Made by a program: the position numbers and the translations under genes. The notes under the pieces were generated by a model. The model was not told the DNA's origin and did no database searches. It was given only the letters and a program-made list of their open reading frames with translations. Shown here in pieces: positions 29,778-40,600 of a stretch of DNA of 44,074 nt. Each line of letters starts with the position of its first letter. The stretch's first letter is position 1. The stretch comes from Kofleriaceae bacterium. Lineage in GTDB: Bacteria > Myxococcota_A > Polyangia > Haliangiales > Haliangiaceae. Location of the stretch: assembly GCA_025357755.1 (NCBI GenBank), contig JANXOP010000330.1, positions 1-44,074 of the forward strand. Reading direction: 5' to 3'.

Positions 29778-32210
29778 TTAGTCGTCGGTCGGTGGCGGCA
29801 CTTTGCTCGACGCATCGTCGTAGCCTTCGCGCGCGCGCTTGTTGTCGGGATCGAGCTGCAGCGCCTTCTTGAAGTTGTCGGCCGCGACAGAGCTCTGGCC
29901 ACTGTTCAAGTAGGCCTCGCCGAGCAACGTGTAGACGCGCGAGCTCTTCGGTGCGAGCCGCGCGGCCTTCTTGAGGTGCGCGATCGCGTCGCCGAACAGG
30001 CCTTGGCGCAAGGCGATCTCGCCCATGCCGGTGATCGCGCCGACGCTCTTGGGATCGAGCTCGAGGGACTTCTTGAAGCTCGCGGCGGCGCCGGCGGTAT
30101 CGGCCGAGGCGAGCTGCTGCGAGCCGAGGTTTGCGAAGAACTCGGCCTTCTTCTCGGGAGACGCGGCGTCGCCCGGATCGGAGGTTCCGCCTGGGTTGTA
30201 CGGATCTTGCGGGCCATCGGTGATGCCCGGCGTCGGCGTCGGCGTCGGTGTCGGCGTCGGCGTCGGCGTCGGTGGATTGGTCGTCGTCGGGTGACGACGC
30301 GAGGGATCGTCGACGCCGAAGTCGAAGTCGCTGGGGCCGCCCTTGCGATCGTGCTCGTGCGAGGTGACACCAGTCGTCGGGGTCGGTGTCAGGTGCGTGG
30401 TCGGGTTCGGCGCGTGGGTGGTCGCCGGGTGTGCGATCGCGACTTGCGCGGCATCGGTCGGCGCCAGCGCGACGCCGGCGTCGGCGACCGAATCGATCAT
30501 CTGACTCGGTGCCGCATCCATCGTGATCGTCGCGACGGGTTGGGTGAGCGGCGAGCGCTTGGTCGTGTCGCCACCGCGCGTGAGCGCGAAGGCGAGACCA
30601 CCACCGATGACCGCGACACCGAGCAACGCGAACAGCACGAGGCCACGCTTGTTGCTCGCAGGCGCGTCGTACATCGACTCGGTCCCGCTCGGCGAGATCA
30701 CCTCGCGGGCGCGCTTCTTCTTGGCCTCGCGACCGCGGTGGTCGTCGAAATCGTCGTCGTGATCGGCCGCGGCCGCGGCGCGCTCGCCCTCTTCGTACCA
30801 GGACGCACTCGATTCGCCGATGCCGCCGTTGCCGTGCGAGCTCGTGCGCTTCGCACGCCCCGCGGGCGCTGACCTGTCGTTGATGATCGGCGCGGCAACC
30901 TTGCCGCTACTCGCGTGGTTCGGGCGCTCGATCTTGTCGGTGACGTCGTACTTCGGGCTCTCGATCGCACCCGCGACGGCGGGCTGCGTGGCGACGGCGG
31001 GCACCACGGGCACGCCCACTTGCGGGGTGCCGGTGCGCTTGCGCTCGACCGGAGGCGCGATCACGACGGCCGCTTCGGGCTGCGTGGGGGCCGGAGGAAG
31101 CGGCGGTAGCTCGCGCTGATGATCGCGCTCCATCTCGGCGGGTTGCGACATGCCCATCTTCAGCATCACGCGTGACACCGACGGAGGCGGCACGCTCTCG
31201 CGGCGACGCGCGACTTCGTCGTCCATCACCTCGCCGGTCTCGAGGCCGCGGCGGAGCGCTTCGACCATGCGGGTGGTCGTGGCGAACCGGTTCTCCGGAT
31301 CCTTCGCGAGCATCTTGGTGACCGCGGCTTCCATCCACAGCGGGATGCCCTTGCGGCGCGTCGGCAGCGGCGCCGGAATGTCGGTGACCTGCTTGGTGAG
31401 GATGTCGAACACGCGGTTGCCGGTGAAGGGTGGCGAACCGGTGAGCATCTCGTAGGCGACGCAACCGAGCTGGTAGATGTCCGCGCGACGATCGATGCGA
31501 TCACCACGCGCCTGCTCGGGCGACATGTAGCGCGGATCGCCGAACGTCATGCCGAGGCTCGTCGACGCGGCTTGCGCATCGGTCTCGACGAGCTTGGCGA
31601 GCCCGAAGTCGAGCAGCTTGATGAAGTTCGCCTTGCCGCGACGCACGGCGAGATAAACGTTGCGCGGTCGCAGATCGCGATGGACGTAGCCGATCGCGTG
31701 CGCCTCCATCAGCGCTTCTCCGACCTGGATCAAGATGTCGGCGGTGCGTTCGATCGAGAGCGTCTTCTCGGCCGCGAGCACGTGATCGAGCGTGTCGCCC
31801 TCGAGCAGCTCCATCGCGAGATAGAGCCGGCCATCGAACGTCCGGCCGAAATCGTGGATCTCGACGATATGCTCGTTGTCGATTTCGGCGACCGTGGTCG
31901 CTTCGCGACGGAACCGCTCGACGGCGAGGTCATCGCGCGAGAGCTCGTTGTGGAGCACCTTGATCGCGACCTTGCGGCGCAACGTGACGTGCTCGGCGCG
32001 ATAGATCGTGCCGGAGCCGCCTTGTCCGATCAGCTCCTGGACTTGGAAGCGCTCGACGAGCAACTTGCCGACAAGCGGGTCATGCCCGGCATCGCCCGAT
32101 TCGCGGAGCTTGGGCCGCCCGCAATTCGGGCAGAACAGCGCGCTCTCGGTGTAGGCGTGTTTACAGCCAGCACAGGTGATCGAAGCCGTGGTCATGTCAT
32201 GAGCGGGCAT
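29778..32210 (-). CDS. Zinc-ribbon Ser/Thr protein kinase with extracytoplasmic TPR domain
   Basis: 810 residues from ATG 32210; ATG 32195 is an alternative. N-terminal zinc ribbon (C13, C16, C27, C30). Kinase domain about 50-320: glycine loop GQGGSG, K84, HRDLRPRN (D179, N184; Arg where Ser/Thr kinases normally have Lys), DFG at 201, SPEQ. A long Pro/Ala/charged cytoplasmic linker leads to one membrane helix (GLVLFALLGVAVIGGGLAFA), then an extracytoplasmic Thr/Pro linker and three TPR units at the end (AAASFKKSLELDPKSVGAI, AIAHLKKAARLAPKSSRVY, AADNFKKALQLDPDNKRAR). It would sense something outside and phosphorylate cytoplasmic proteins. A TATGAT hexamer at 32236-32241 (minus strand) lies 25 bases upstream, so this gene has a short leader. 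Confidence 0.92.
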   Translation of the reverse strand: MPAHDMTTASITCAGCKHAYTESALFCPNCGRPKLRESGDAGHDPLVGKLLVERFQVQELIGQGGSGTIYRAEHVTLRRKVAIKVLHNELSRDDLAVERFRREATTVAEIDNEHIVEIHDFGRTFDGRLYLAMELLEGDTLDHVLAAEKTLSIERTADILIQVGEALMEAHAIGYVHRDLRPRNVYLAVRRGKANFIKLLDFGLAKLVETDAQAASTSLGMTFGDPRYMSPEQARGDRIDRRADIYQLGCVAYEMLTGSPPFTGNRVFDILTKQVTDIPAPLPTRRKGIPLWMEAAVTKMLAKDPENRFATTTRMVEALRRGLETGEVMDDEVARRRESVPPPSVSRVMLKMGMSQPAEMERDHQRELPPLPPAPTQPEAAVVIAPPVERKRTGTPQVGVPVVPAVATQPAVAGAIESPKYDVTDKIERPNHASSGKVAAPIINDRSAPAGRAKRTSSHGNGGIGESSASWYEEGERAAAAADHDDDFDDHRGREAKKKRAREVISPSGTESMYDAPASNKRGLVLFALLGVAVIGGGLAFALTRGGDTTKRSPLTQPVATITMDAAPSQMIDSVADAGVALAPTDAAQVAIAHPATTHAPNPTTHLTPTPTTGVTSHEHDRKGGPSDFDFGVDDPSRRHPTTTNPPTPTPTPTPTPTPTPGITDGPQDPYNPGGTSDPGDAASPEKKAEFFANLGSQQLASADTAGAAASFKKSLELDPKSVGAITGMGEIALRQGLFGDAIAHLKKAARLAPKSSRVYTLLGEAYLNSGQSSVAADNFKKALQLDPDNKRAREGYDDASSKVPPPTDD
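30229..30275 (-). repeat. Hexanucleotide microsatellite encoding (Thr-Pro)n in the kinase linker
   Basis: About seven copies of ggcgtc (with one or two ggtgtc variants) encode alternating Thr-Pro in the extracytoplasmic linker. Copy-number change in steps of six would keep the frame and alter linker length. Confidence 0.85.
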
Positions 32211-32235
32211 AAGTCGCCTGACGGACGACTCGCCG

Positions 32236-32241
32236 ATCATA
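32236..32241 (-). promoter_or_regulatory. Putative -10 box of the Ser/Thr kinase gene
   Basis: TATGAT on the minus strand, 25 bases before ATG 32210. No good -35 is seen. Unlike the leaderless group, it leaves room for a short leader with an AGG. Confidence 0.4.
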
Positions 32242-32275
32242 GCGCATGCTCCAGCCCCGGGCTTGTTACGAAAAC

Positions 32276-32950
32276 CTACGGCTTTTCGGTTTTCTTGAGC
32301 GCGTCGGCCAGCTCGGCCTCGGTCACGAGCTGCTTCTTCACCAGCAGCTGGCAAAGGGCTAAAAAGCGCGTCTCGAGGTCTGGTCCCATCAGCGAGGAGA
32401 GCGGAATCTGAGCGGTCACGCTCACTTCGGACTCGGAATCGTGGTGGATGCGGATCGGCCCGGTCCGGGTCTTGGTGACGAACAAATTGTCCCGGCGCGA
32501 GACCACGGCGGTCGAGAATTGCTTGTAGCCTTTCTCGACGAGCTCCTCGATCGCGGACAACGGGAGTGCGGTGACCTCGATCTCGCACGCCGCGAGCTGT
32601 TCGAGCTCGAGGATCGCGGAGGTGTCGGTGGGGTCCGCCATCGCGATCCGCAGGACCTTGGTCTGGCCGTCGAGCGAGAGCGAGAGCGGCAGCACGCGCA
32701 GCCGGGCGCAGATATCGCGCGCGACCATGCGCAGCGCCTCGGGGTCGACCTCGATATCGCCCGGATCGATCAGCGGCACGCGGGTCTGCTTGCGCAGCGC
32801 ACCGATCAGCGCGACCTCGTCGACCTTGAGCTCGTGGACGAGGACGTGGATGAGCGGCTGCTGACGCGTCGCCGCGATCCGGCCGGCCTTCACCGCCTGA
32901 TCCTTCGTCACCAACCCGGCCTCTATCGCGATTTCCGCGAGCGTCTTCAT
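32276..32950 (-). CDS. MshEN/GspE N-terminal domain protein
   Basis: 224 residues from ATG 32950. Residues 1-150 form the GspE/PilB N-terminal fold: [50 protein letters not shown] and [10 protein letters not shown]. Some members (MshEN) bind c-di-GMP. The ATPase that normally follows is missing; instead there is a short linker and another helical [19 protein letters not shown] unit similar to the N-terminal one. It is probably a stand-alone regulatory or adaptor protein of pili or secretion. The start lies only six bases after the tRNA-Arg, leaving no room for a separate promoter or ribosome-binding site. Confidence 0.8.
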   Translation of the reverse strand: MKTLAEIAIEAGLVTKDQAVKAGRIAATRQQPLIHVLVHELKVDEVALIGALRKQTRVPLIDPGDIEVDPEALRMVARDICARLRVLPLSLSLDGQTKVLRIAMADPTDTSAILELEQLAACEIEVTALPLSAIEELVEKGYKQFSTAVVSRRDNLFVTKTRTGPIRIHHDSESEVSVTAQIPLSSLMGPDLETRFLALCQLLVKKQLVTEAELADALKKTEKP

Positions 32951-32956
32951 CTAACG

Positions 32957-33030
32957 TGCACCCGACAAGATTCGAACCTGTGACCTTTGGCTTCGGAGGC
33001 CAACGCTCTATCCAGCTGAGCTACGGGTGC
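32957..33030 (-). tRNA. tRNA-Arg (anticodon CCG)
   Basis: Complete cloverleaf on the minus strand: acceptor GCACCCG/CGGGTGC, D-stem GCTC/GAGC, anticodon stem TTGGC/GCCAA with loop CTCCGAA (anticodon CCG, reading CGG), T-arm with TTCGAAT loop, discriminator A. CCA is not encoded. CGG codons are common in this window. Confidence 0.96.
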
Positions 33031-33042
33031 GGAAGGGCCCTT

Positions 33043-33071
33043 TTTCTAGCGGTTAACGCTCTCGGGCACAA
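33043..33071 (-). promoter_or_regulatory. Putative promoter of tRNA-Arg
   Basis: On the minus strand TTGTGC (33071-33066), a 17-base spacer and TAGAAA (33048-33043) end 12 bases before the tRNA. The match to the consensus is partial. Confidence 0.4.
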
Positions 33072-33081
33072 GGGTGGTTGT

Positions 33082-33087
33082 TAGAAT
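33082..33087 (+). promoter_or_regulatory. Putative extended -10 of a leaderless transcript (33093 gene)
   Basis: TAGAAT, preceded by TGT, ends 5 bases before ATG 33093. No ribosome-binding site is visible in the five-base spacer. Confidence 0.5.
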
Positions 33088-33092
33088 GGCCC

Positions 33093-33884
33093 ATGGCAAT
33101 CGACTACTTACTGTCGGTGAAGTGTGAGCCCCAGCAGGGGCTTGGCGCCGAAAAGCTGGTCGAGCTCCACCGGACGAGGGTTTTGGCGCGTTCGGCCCTG
33201 TTGCACATGCGCGAGGACGGCGACGCCCGCGAGCCCCGCGAGATCGAGATCCAGCTGACGATGCGCAACCCGGGGGGCGACTCCGCTCGCGGCGTCACGC
33301 TGCAGGACCTGCTGAACGAGTCTGCCCCGCTCGATGCGGTCGCCGAGGCCTGCAAGAGCTGCCCGGCCGAGTTGCCCCGCGAGTTCGCGTGTCATCGCCG
33401 GATTCGCTATCCGATTCCGGAGCGCGTCGAGGAGTGGCTGATGGCGCAGCTGCCCTCGAATCTGCAATGCGCTGCCGGAGCGCTGCTCGTGCGTGGGCTC
33501 GGCGAGTTCAGCTGGGACGGCGCGCCGACCGCGAAGCTGCGCGCCGCGGGCACCACGTACTTCGAGAGTCGCGCTCCGTACGGCGTGCGCTGGGAAGCCG
33601 CGGACAAGAGCTTGATCGAGATGTCCTCCGATCAGCTGTTCCAGATGATGTTCCTCGTCGGACCGTTGAACCCCGCACACTGCTTGATGCTCGCGCTGTT
33701 CACCGGCGTGATCCCGCACGACACGAGCCTGCACGATCTCAAGGACGGCCCCGGTCGTCAGCGCGTGCTCGCCTCGGCGCACATCGCTTCGCACCCCGAT
33801 CCCGAGATCGAACAGTTCGCGGCCTTCCTGCGCACGTTGGCGCTCGCCGCGAAGCTCGATGTCCCGATCCTCGTCGACGGCTGA
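33093..33884 (+). CDS. Conserved-looking hypothetical cytoplasmic protein
   Basis: 263 residues from ATG 33093; an in-frame TTG at 33078 is less likely because the -10 hexamer overlaps that reading. No signal peptide or membrane helix. A cysteine cluster CKSCPAELPREFACHRRIRYPIP could hold a metal. The second half has long helices (DQLFQMMFLVGPLNPAHCLMLALF). I do not recognise the family. A likely second promoter for maeB starts right after its stop, so the two may be transcribed together and separately. Function unknown. Confidence 0.8.
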   Translation: MAIDYLLSVKCEPQQGLGAEKLVELHRTRVLARSALLHMREDGDAREPREIEIQLTMRNPGGDSARGVTLQDLLNESAPLDAVAEACKSCPAELPREFACHRRIRYPIPERVEEWLMAQLPSNLQCAAGALLVRGLGEFSWDGAPTAKLRAAGTTYFESRAPYGVRWEAADKSLIEMSSDQLFQMMFLVGPLNPAHCLMLALFTGVIPHDTSLHDLKDGPGRQRVLASAHIASHPDPEIEQFAAFLRTLALAAKLDVPILVDG

Positions 33885-33890
33885 TAGACT
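33885..33890 (+). promoter_or_regulatory. Putative extended -10 of a leaderless transcript (maeB)
   Basis: TAGACT directly follows the preceding stop codon, is preceded by TGA (TGnTAnnnT form) and ends 6 bases before ATG 33897. Confidence 0.5.
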
Positions 33891-33896
33891 CGCCGC

Positions 33897-36170
<2,274 letters not shown>

Positions 36171-36177
36171 GCCGCGC

Positions 36178-36183
36178 TAGAAT
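36178..36183 (+). promoter_or_regulatory. Putative -10 box of a leaderless transcript (OmpA-like gene)
   Basis: TAGAAT ends 7 bases before TTG 36191. It supports that rare start codon, since no ATG or GTG lies before the signal peptide. Confidence 0.5.
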
Positions 36184-36190
36184 TTACGGG

Positions 36191-37657
36191 TTGAGGGCGC
36201 CTTCACATTTCCGGCAGGCGAGCCTCTGCGCGCTGCTCCTGGCCGCGCGCGTCGCGGCGGCGGACGATGGCCTGGGCCTCTCGGCGACGACGCCGACGAC
36301 GCACGACTACGATCAAGAGAAGAAGAGCCTCGGCGAGGTCGGCCTGTTCTTCGGCGGCTTCATCTCGAACTACTACCATCAGTTCTACGACACCTCGAAG
36401 TTCCCCGGCCTGACGCGCCCCGAGCTCCGGCGCGTCAGCCCCGAATTCGGCATTCGCTACGCGTACTACCTGGATTCGAACTGGGGCATCGAAGCCGAGC
36501 TGTCGATGATCACCGCAACGACGAAGGGCATGGACGTCGGCGGCACGGGGCCTGATGGCTCGGCGAAGATCTGGAACGCACGCGCGCAGCTGGTGTTTCA
36601 ATACCCGCTCGCGAACGGGCTCGTACCGTTTGTGGCGGCAGGTTGGGGTCCGATGCACACCAGCTCGGATCTCCTCGGCAGCAGCACCCATTTCCCGGTT
36701 CATGTCGGCGCGGGTGCACGGTTCTGGATCACCGATTCGATCGCGGTGCGGATCGACGGTCGCTACTTGCGCGGTCCCTCGGAGCAAGCGCCGTACACGT
36801 TGAACGCGGGCTACGGCGAGTTCGGCGTCGGCCTCTCGTACGTGCCGAAGATCCGGCCATCGCGTCCCGAAGCACCGAAGATCGACGGCGATCGTGACGG
36901 CGACGGCATCCCCGATAGCCTCGACAAGTGTCCGAACGAGCCCGAAGACAAGGACATGTTCCAGGACGACGACGGTTGTCCGGATCTCGACAACGATCAC
37001 GATGGCATTCCGGACGACAAGGACAAGTGTCCGCTCGATCCCGAGGACAAAGACGGCTTTCAGGACGAAGACGGTTGCCCCGATCTCGATAACGACGGCG
37101 ATGGCATCCCCGACGCGAAGGACAAGTGCCCGAACGAGCCCGAGGACAAGGACGGCTTCCAGGATCTCGATGGCTGCCCCGATCTCGATAATGACGGAGA
37201 CGGCATCCCCGACGACAAGGACAAGTGTCCGAACGAGCCCGAGACGATCAACGGGTTCCAGGACGAAGACGGCTGTCCGGATCGCGGCGACGCGCTCGTC
37301 GTGATGAGCCCCGATCGGCTGGAGCTCCTCGAAGCGCTGCCCTTCCGGGGCGAGAAGCCGACGAAGGCCGCGAACAACTTGCTCGGTCAGATCAGCGCGA
37401 CGCTGCGCGCGCATACCGAGATCGTGCGGATCCGCGTGACCGTGCACGTCCAGCCGACCGATAACCCCGACAAGGATCAAGCGCTCTCCGATGCGCGCGC
37501 GAAGGCGCTCCGCGATTGGATCGTGGGCTACGGCATCGATGGCAAGCGCGTGGAAGCCCGCGGCTTCGGCGGCACCAAGCCGCTCGTGCCGAAAGAGCAA
37601 AAGGGCTCGACGTCGATCAACGAGCGGGTCGAGCTGATCATCCTCGAGCGACGCTGA
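36191..37657 (+). CDS. OmpA family outer membrane protein with TSP3-like repeats
   Basis: 488 residues from TTG 36191, chosen because it gives a proper signal peptide (RQASLCALLLAARVAAA) and follows a -10 box. Residues 30-225 form an eight-strand-type beta barrel (GIRYAYYLDSNWGIEAELS, PFVAAGWGP, SIAVRIDGRYLRGP). Residues 232-366 hold four calcium-binding TSP3-like units (DGDGIPDxxDKCPNEPED). The C-terminal OmpA domain (DARAKALRDWIVGYGIDGKR and ARGFGGTKPLVP) binds peptidoglycan. It tethers outer membrane to cell wall, with a calcium-stiffened rod between. This is a common myxobacterial layout. Confidence 0.88.
   Translation: MRAPSHFRQASLCALLLAARVAAADDGLGLSATTPTTHDYDQEKKSLGEVGLFFGGFISNYYHQFYDTSKFPGLTRPELRRVSPEFGIRYAYYLDSNWGIEAELSMITATTKGMDVGGTGPDGSAKIWNARAQLVFQYPLANGLVPFVAAGWGPMHTSSDLLGSSTHFPVHVGAGARFWITDSIAVRIDGRYLRGPSEQAPYTLNAGYGEFGVGLSYVPKIRPSRPEAPKIDGDRDGDGIPDSLDKCPNEPEDKDMFQDDDGCPDLDNDHDGIPDDKDKCPLDPEDKDGFQDEDGCPDLDNDGDGIPDAKDKCPNEPEDKDGFQDLDGCPDLDNDGDGIPDDKDKCPNEPETINGFQDEDGCPDRGDALVVMSPDRLELLEALPFRGEKPTKAANNLLGQISATLRAHTEIVRIRVTVHVQPTDNPDKDQALSDARAKALRDWIVGYGIDGKRVEARGFGGTKPLVPKEQKGSTSINERVELIILERR
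36884..37290 (+). repeat. Tandem ~99-bp repeat (four TSP3-like units)
   Basis: Four in-frame units of about 33 residues, each with DxDGIPDxxDKCP, a CPNEPEDKDGFQD-like core and GCPDLDN. Units three and four are closest in sequence, which suggests recent unit duplication. Confidence 0.85.
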
Positions 37658-37678
37658 GCGGTCGGCGGCGGCAAGGGC

Positions 37679-37684
37679 TACACT
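37679..37684 (+). promoter_or_regulatory. Putative -10 box of a leaderless transcript (giant kinase)
   Basis: TACACT ends 6 bases before GTG 37691, in the 33-bp gap after the OmpA-like gene. Confidence 0.5.
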
Positions 37685-37690
37685 AGGCGC

Positions 37691-40600
37691 GTGCCGCCGG
37701 AGGATGCGTCGACAGAGATCCTTCCGGGGGAGATCCTGGCACGCGCGTCACCGCAGCTCGCGTTGATCGGCCGCACGCTCGGCAAGTTCGCGATCCTCGA
37801 GCGGCTCGGCCAGGGCGGCTCCGGCGAAGTGTTCCGCGCGGAGCAGGCGCAGCTCGGTCGCTCCGCGGTGATCAAGGTGCTGCGCAACCAGGCAGCCGAG
37901 ACCCGCGTCGAGCGGTTCCTGCGCGAGGCCAAGCTCGCATCGCGTCTCGATCATCCGTATGCAGCGCACGTCTACGCATTCGGCGCCGAGACCGATGGCG
38001 TGCTGTGGATCGCGATGGAGCACGTGCGAGGCATCACGCTCGACGAGCTGGTCGTCAAGCGCGGTGCGATGCCCGCGGCGATCTTCGGTCCGCTGTTCGT
38101 GCGGTTGTGCGAGGTCGTCCACACGATGCACGAGCTCGGCATCATCCATCGCGACATCAAGGGTTCGAACGTGATGGTGATCGAGCGGGCCGGCCAGCTG
38201 CTGCCGAAGCTCCTCGATTTTGGCATCGCGAAAGCCGACGACGGTGAAGTCTCGCCCGGCGTCGAGACCGGAGGCTTGACCGGTCACGGCGTCACGCTCG
38301 GCTCGCCGGCCTACATGGCGCCGGAGCAATGGGACCGTCCTCACGAGGTGGATGCGCGCGCCGATATCTACGCGCTCGGCGTGCTCGCCTATCGCTGCTT
38401 GTGCGGAGTGTTGCCGTTCCAGCGCGTCGAACGGAGCAAGCTCGGCGAGGCACACGCCAAGCTCGCGCCGCCGCCGTTACCGAACAGCGTGCCCCCGGCG
38501 CTGCGCGAGGTAGTCCTGCGCGCGCTCGCGAAGGCGCCGGAGGCGCGGTGGGCGACCGCCGTGAGCTTTGGCGAAGCGATCCAGCGCGCGTCCGGAACGA
38601 CCGCTCCCGAAGCCGTGCCTCCGTTCGATCCGATCACGCGCGACACGTGGATCCGCGGCGGGCCGCAACCGATCGCCGATGCGATCGCCCACCTGACCTC
38701 GGCCGCGACCACCGTCGAAGTCGATGCCGCTCTGCGCGACCTCGTCGCGATCACGTGTCGCTGGCTCGCGGTGCTCGGGCTCTCGAGCATGACGGCACTC
38801 GACGCCGCGAGCGGTGATCCGCGCGTCCGCGAACACGCGCGAGGCGTCATCGGTCGCGACGACGGTAGCGTGTGGTTGGCGCTCGCGCGAGCCGCGACCC
38901 ATGCGAGCGCCGCACCCCCGCCCGGCCTCGTCGCGGCGCTCGCCGGATCGGCAGCACTCGGCGAGCTCTCGGACCGCCTCGAGCAACGCGATCGCGCGCG
39001 CACCGCTGCGATCCTCGCGACCGATGTCAACGCGGCGGCCGAGGCGCTCGGCCCGCTCGAGCCGCTGCTCGCGTACGAGCTCGTGGTCGGCACGAACGAC
39101 GGATCCGCGGAGAGCTGGCAGGGTCCGCGCAAGCAGAATCGCGAACGCCGCGTGGTGTGGGGCGAGCCACTCGCGCCGCGCGAGGTGGCGCTGCTCGACG
39201 CGAGCGGCAAGGTCGTCGCGCGGCTGTCGCCGCTCGCACAGGTGATCGCGCCACTGCCTTCGGCCGAGCCCGAGCTGTTCTTGTTGTGGCGCGGTGGTCG
39301 AGGGCCCGCGCGCTTGATGGCCGCACCGTGGGGCTTCGAGCGCGATGACGAGGCCGCCGGCTCGCGCCTCGCCGCCTTGTCGACGGAGGATTTCGATACG
39401 TCGGCGGATCCCGCCGACGATCGGTCGCCCTACCCCGGCCTCGCCGCGTACAGCTCGGGCGATGCCGATCACTTCGTAGGCCGCGAGCGCGAGGTCGAAT
39501 CCCTCGCGAATCGGCTCGTCCGTGCGCCGCTGCTCGCGGTGCTCGGCCCCAGTGGCGTCGGTAAGAGCTCGTTCATTCACGCCGGCTTGATGCCGCGGCT
39601 CGGAGAGCACTACCGGATCCTCACGATGCGACCGGGCCGCCATCCGATGCACAGCCTCGCCGCGCTACCGGCGGTCAGCGGCGATGTCGGAGATCCGCGC
39701 GCCCTCGCGATGCGGTTGCGCGAGCTCGGCGAGAGCGCGCAACGCGGCGTGGTGCTCGTGATCGATCAGCTCGAGGAGCTGGTCACGCTGTGCGCGGATC
39801 CCGTGGAGCGCACGCGGTTTGCCGAGATCCTCGCGATGGCCGCGGATGGCCCGAGTGCGCCGGTGCGCGTGGTCGCGACGCTGCGCGATGACTTCGCCGT
39901 GGTGATCGAGGCCGAGCTCGCGCTGCGCGGTCGGTGGGACGTGTTCGTACTCGCGACCCCGCCCCCCGAAGCGCTGCGCCGGATCATCACGGAACCCGCG
40001 CGCCGGATGGCGGTCACCGTCGATCCGCGCGTCGTCGACGAGGTCGTCACCGAGATCGCAGGCCGGCCCGCCTCGCTGCCGCTCTTGTCGTTCACCGGAT
40101 CGCTGCTGTGGCAGGCGCGCGATCGCGAGGCCCGCAAGATCACGTGGGAGGCGTACGCCGAGCTCGGTGGCGTGCAGGGTGCACTCGCGACCTACGCCGA
40201 CGAGGTCTATGCCTCGCTCGCGCGACGCGATCAGGACACCGTGCGCGATCTGTTCGCGCGGCTCGTCGCGGCCGATGGCACGCGGATCCCGGCTCCGCGC
40301 GCGGATCTCGAACAGCTCGCGGGCGCGCGCGGCGTGCTCGCGCACCTGATCGAGGCGCGTCTGCTCGTCGTGCGTGATGAAGATGGCGACGACCTCGTCG
40401 AGATCGTGCACGAGTGCCTCGCCGAGCGCTGGCCCCGGCTCGCGCGCTGGCGCAGTGAAGATGCCGCCGATCGCGCGCTGCTCGGCGACGTGCGAACCGC
40501 AGCGAAGCGGTGGAGCGAGGGCCGCCGGCCGGACCTCTTGTGGCGCGGCGAGCAGCTCGCCGAGCTCCGCCGGCTCGTCGCGCGCTCGACGGTGCTCACC

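Noticed and set aside
33032..33048. gggccc followed by a T-run as a rho-independent terminator
   Set aside because: It would terminate plus-strand transcripts, but no plus-strand gene lies directly upstream. The A/T run is better explained as part of the tRNA promoter on the minus strand.
36884..37290. Regular tandem repeats as a CRISPR-like array
   Set aside because: The repeats are in frame, about 99 bp long without unique spacers, and encode calcium-binding TSP3-like units.
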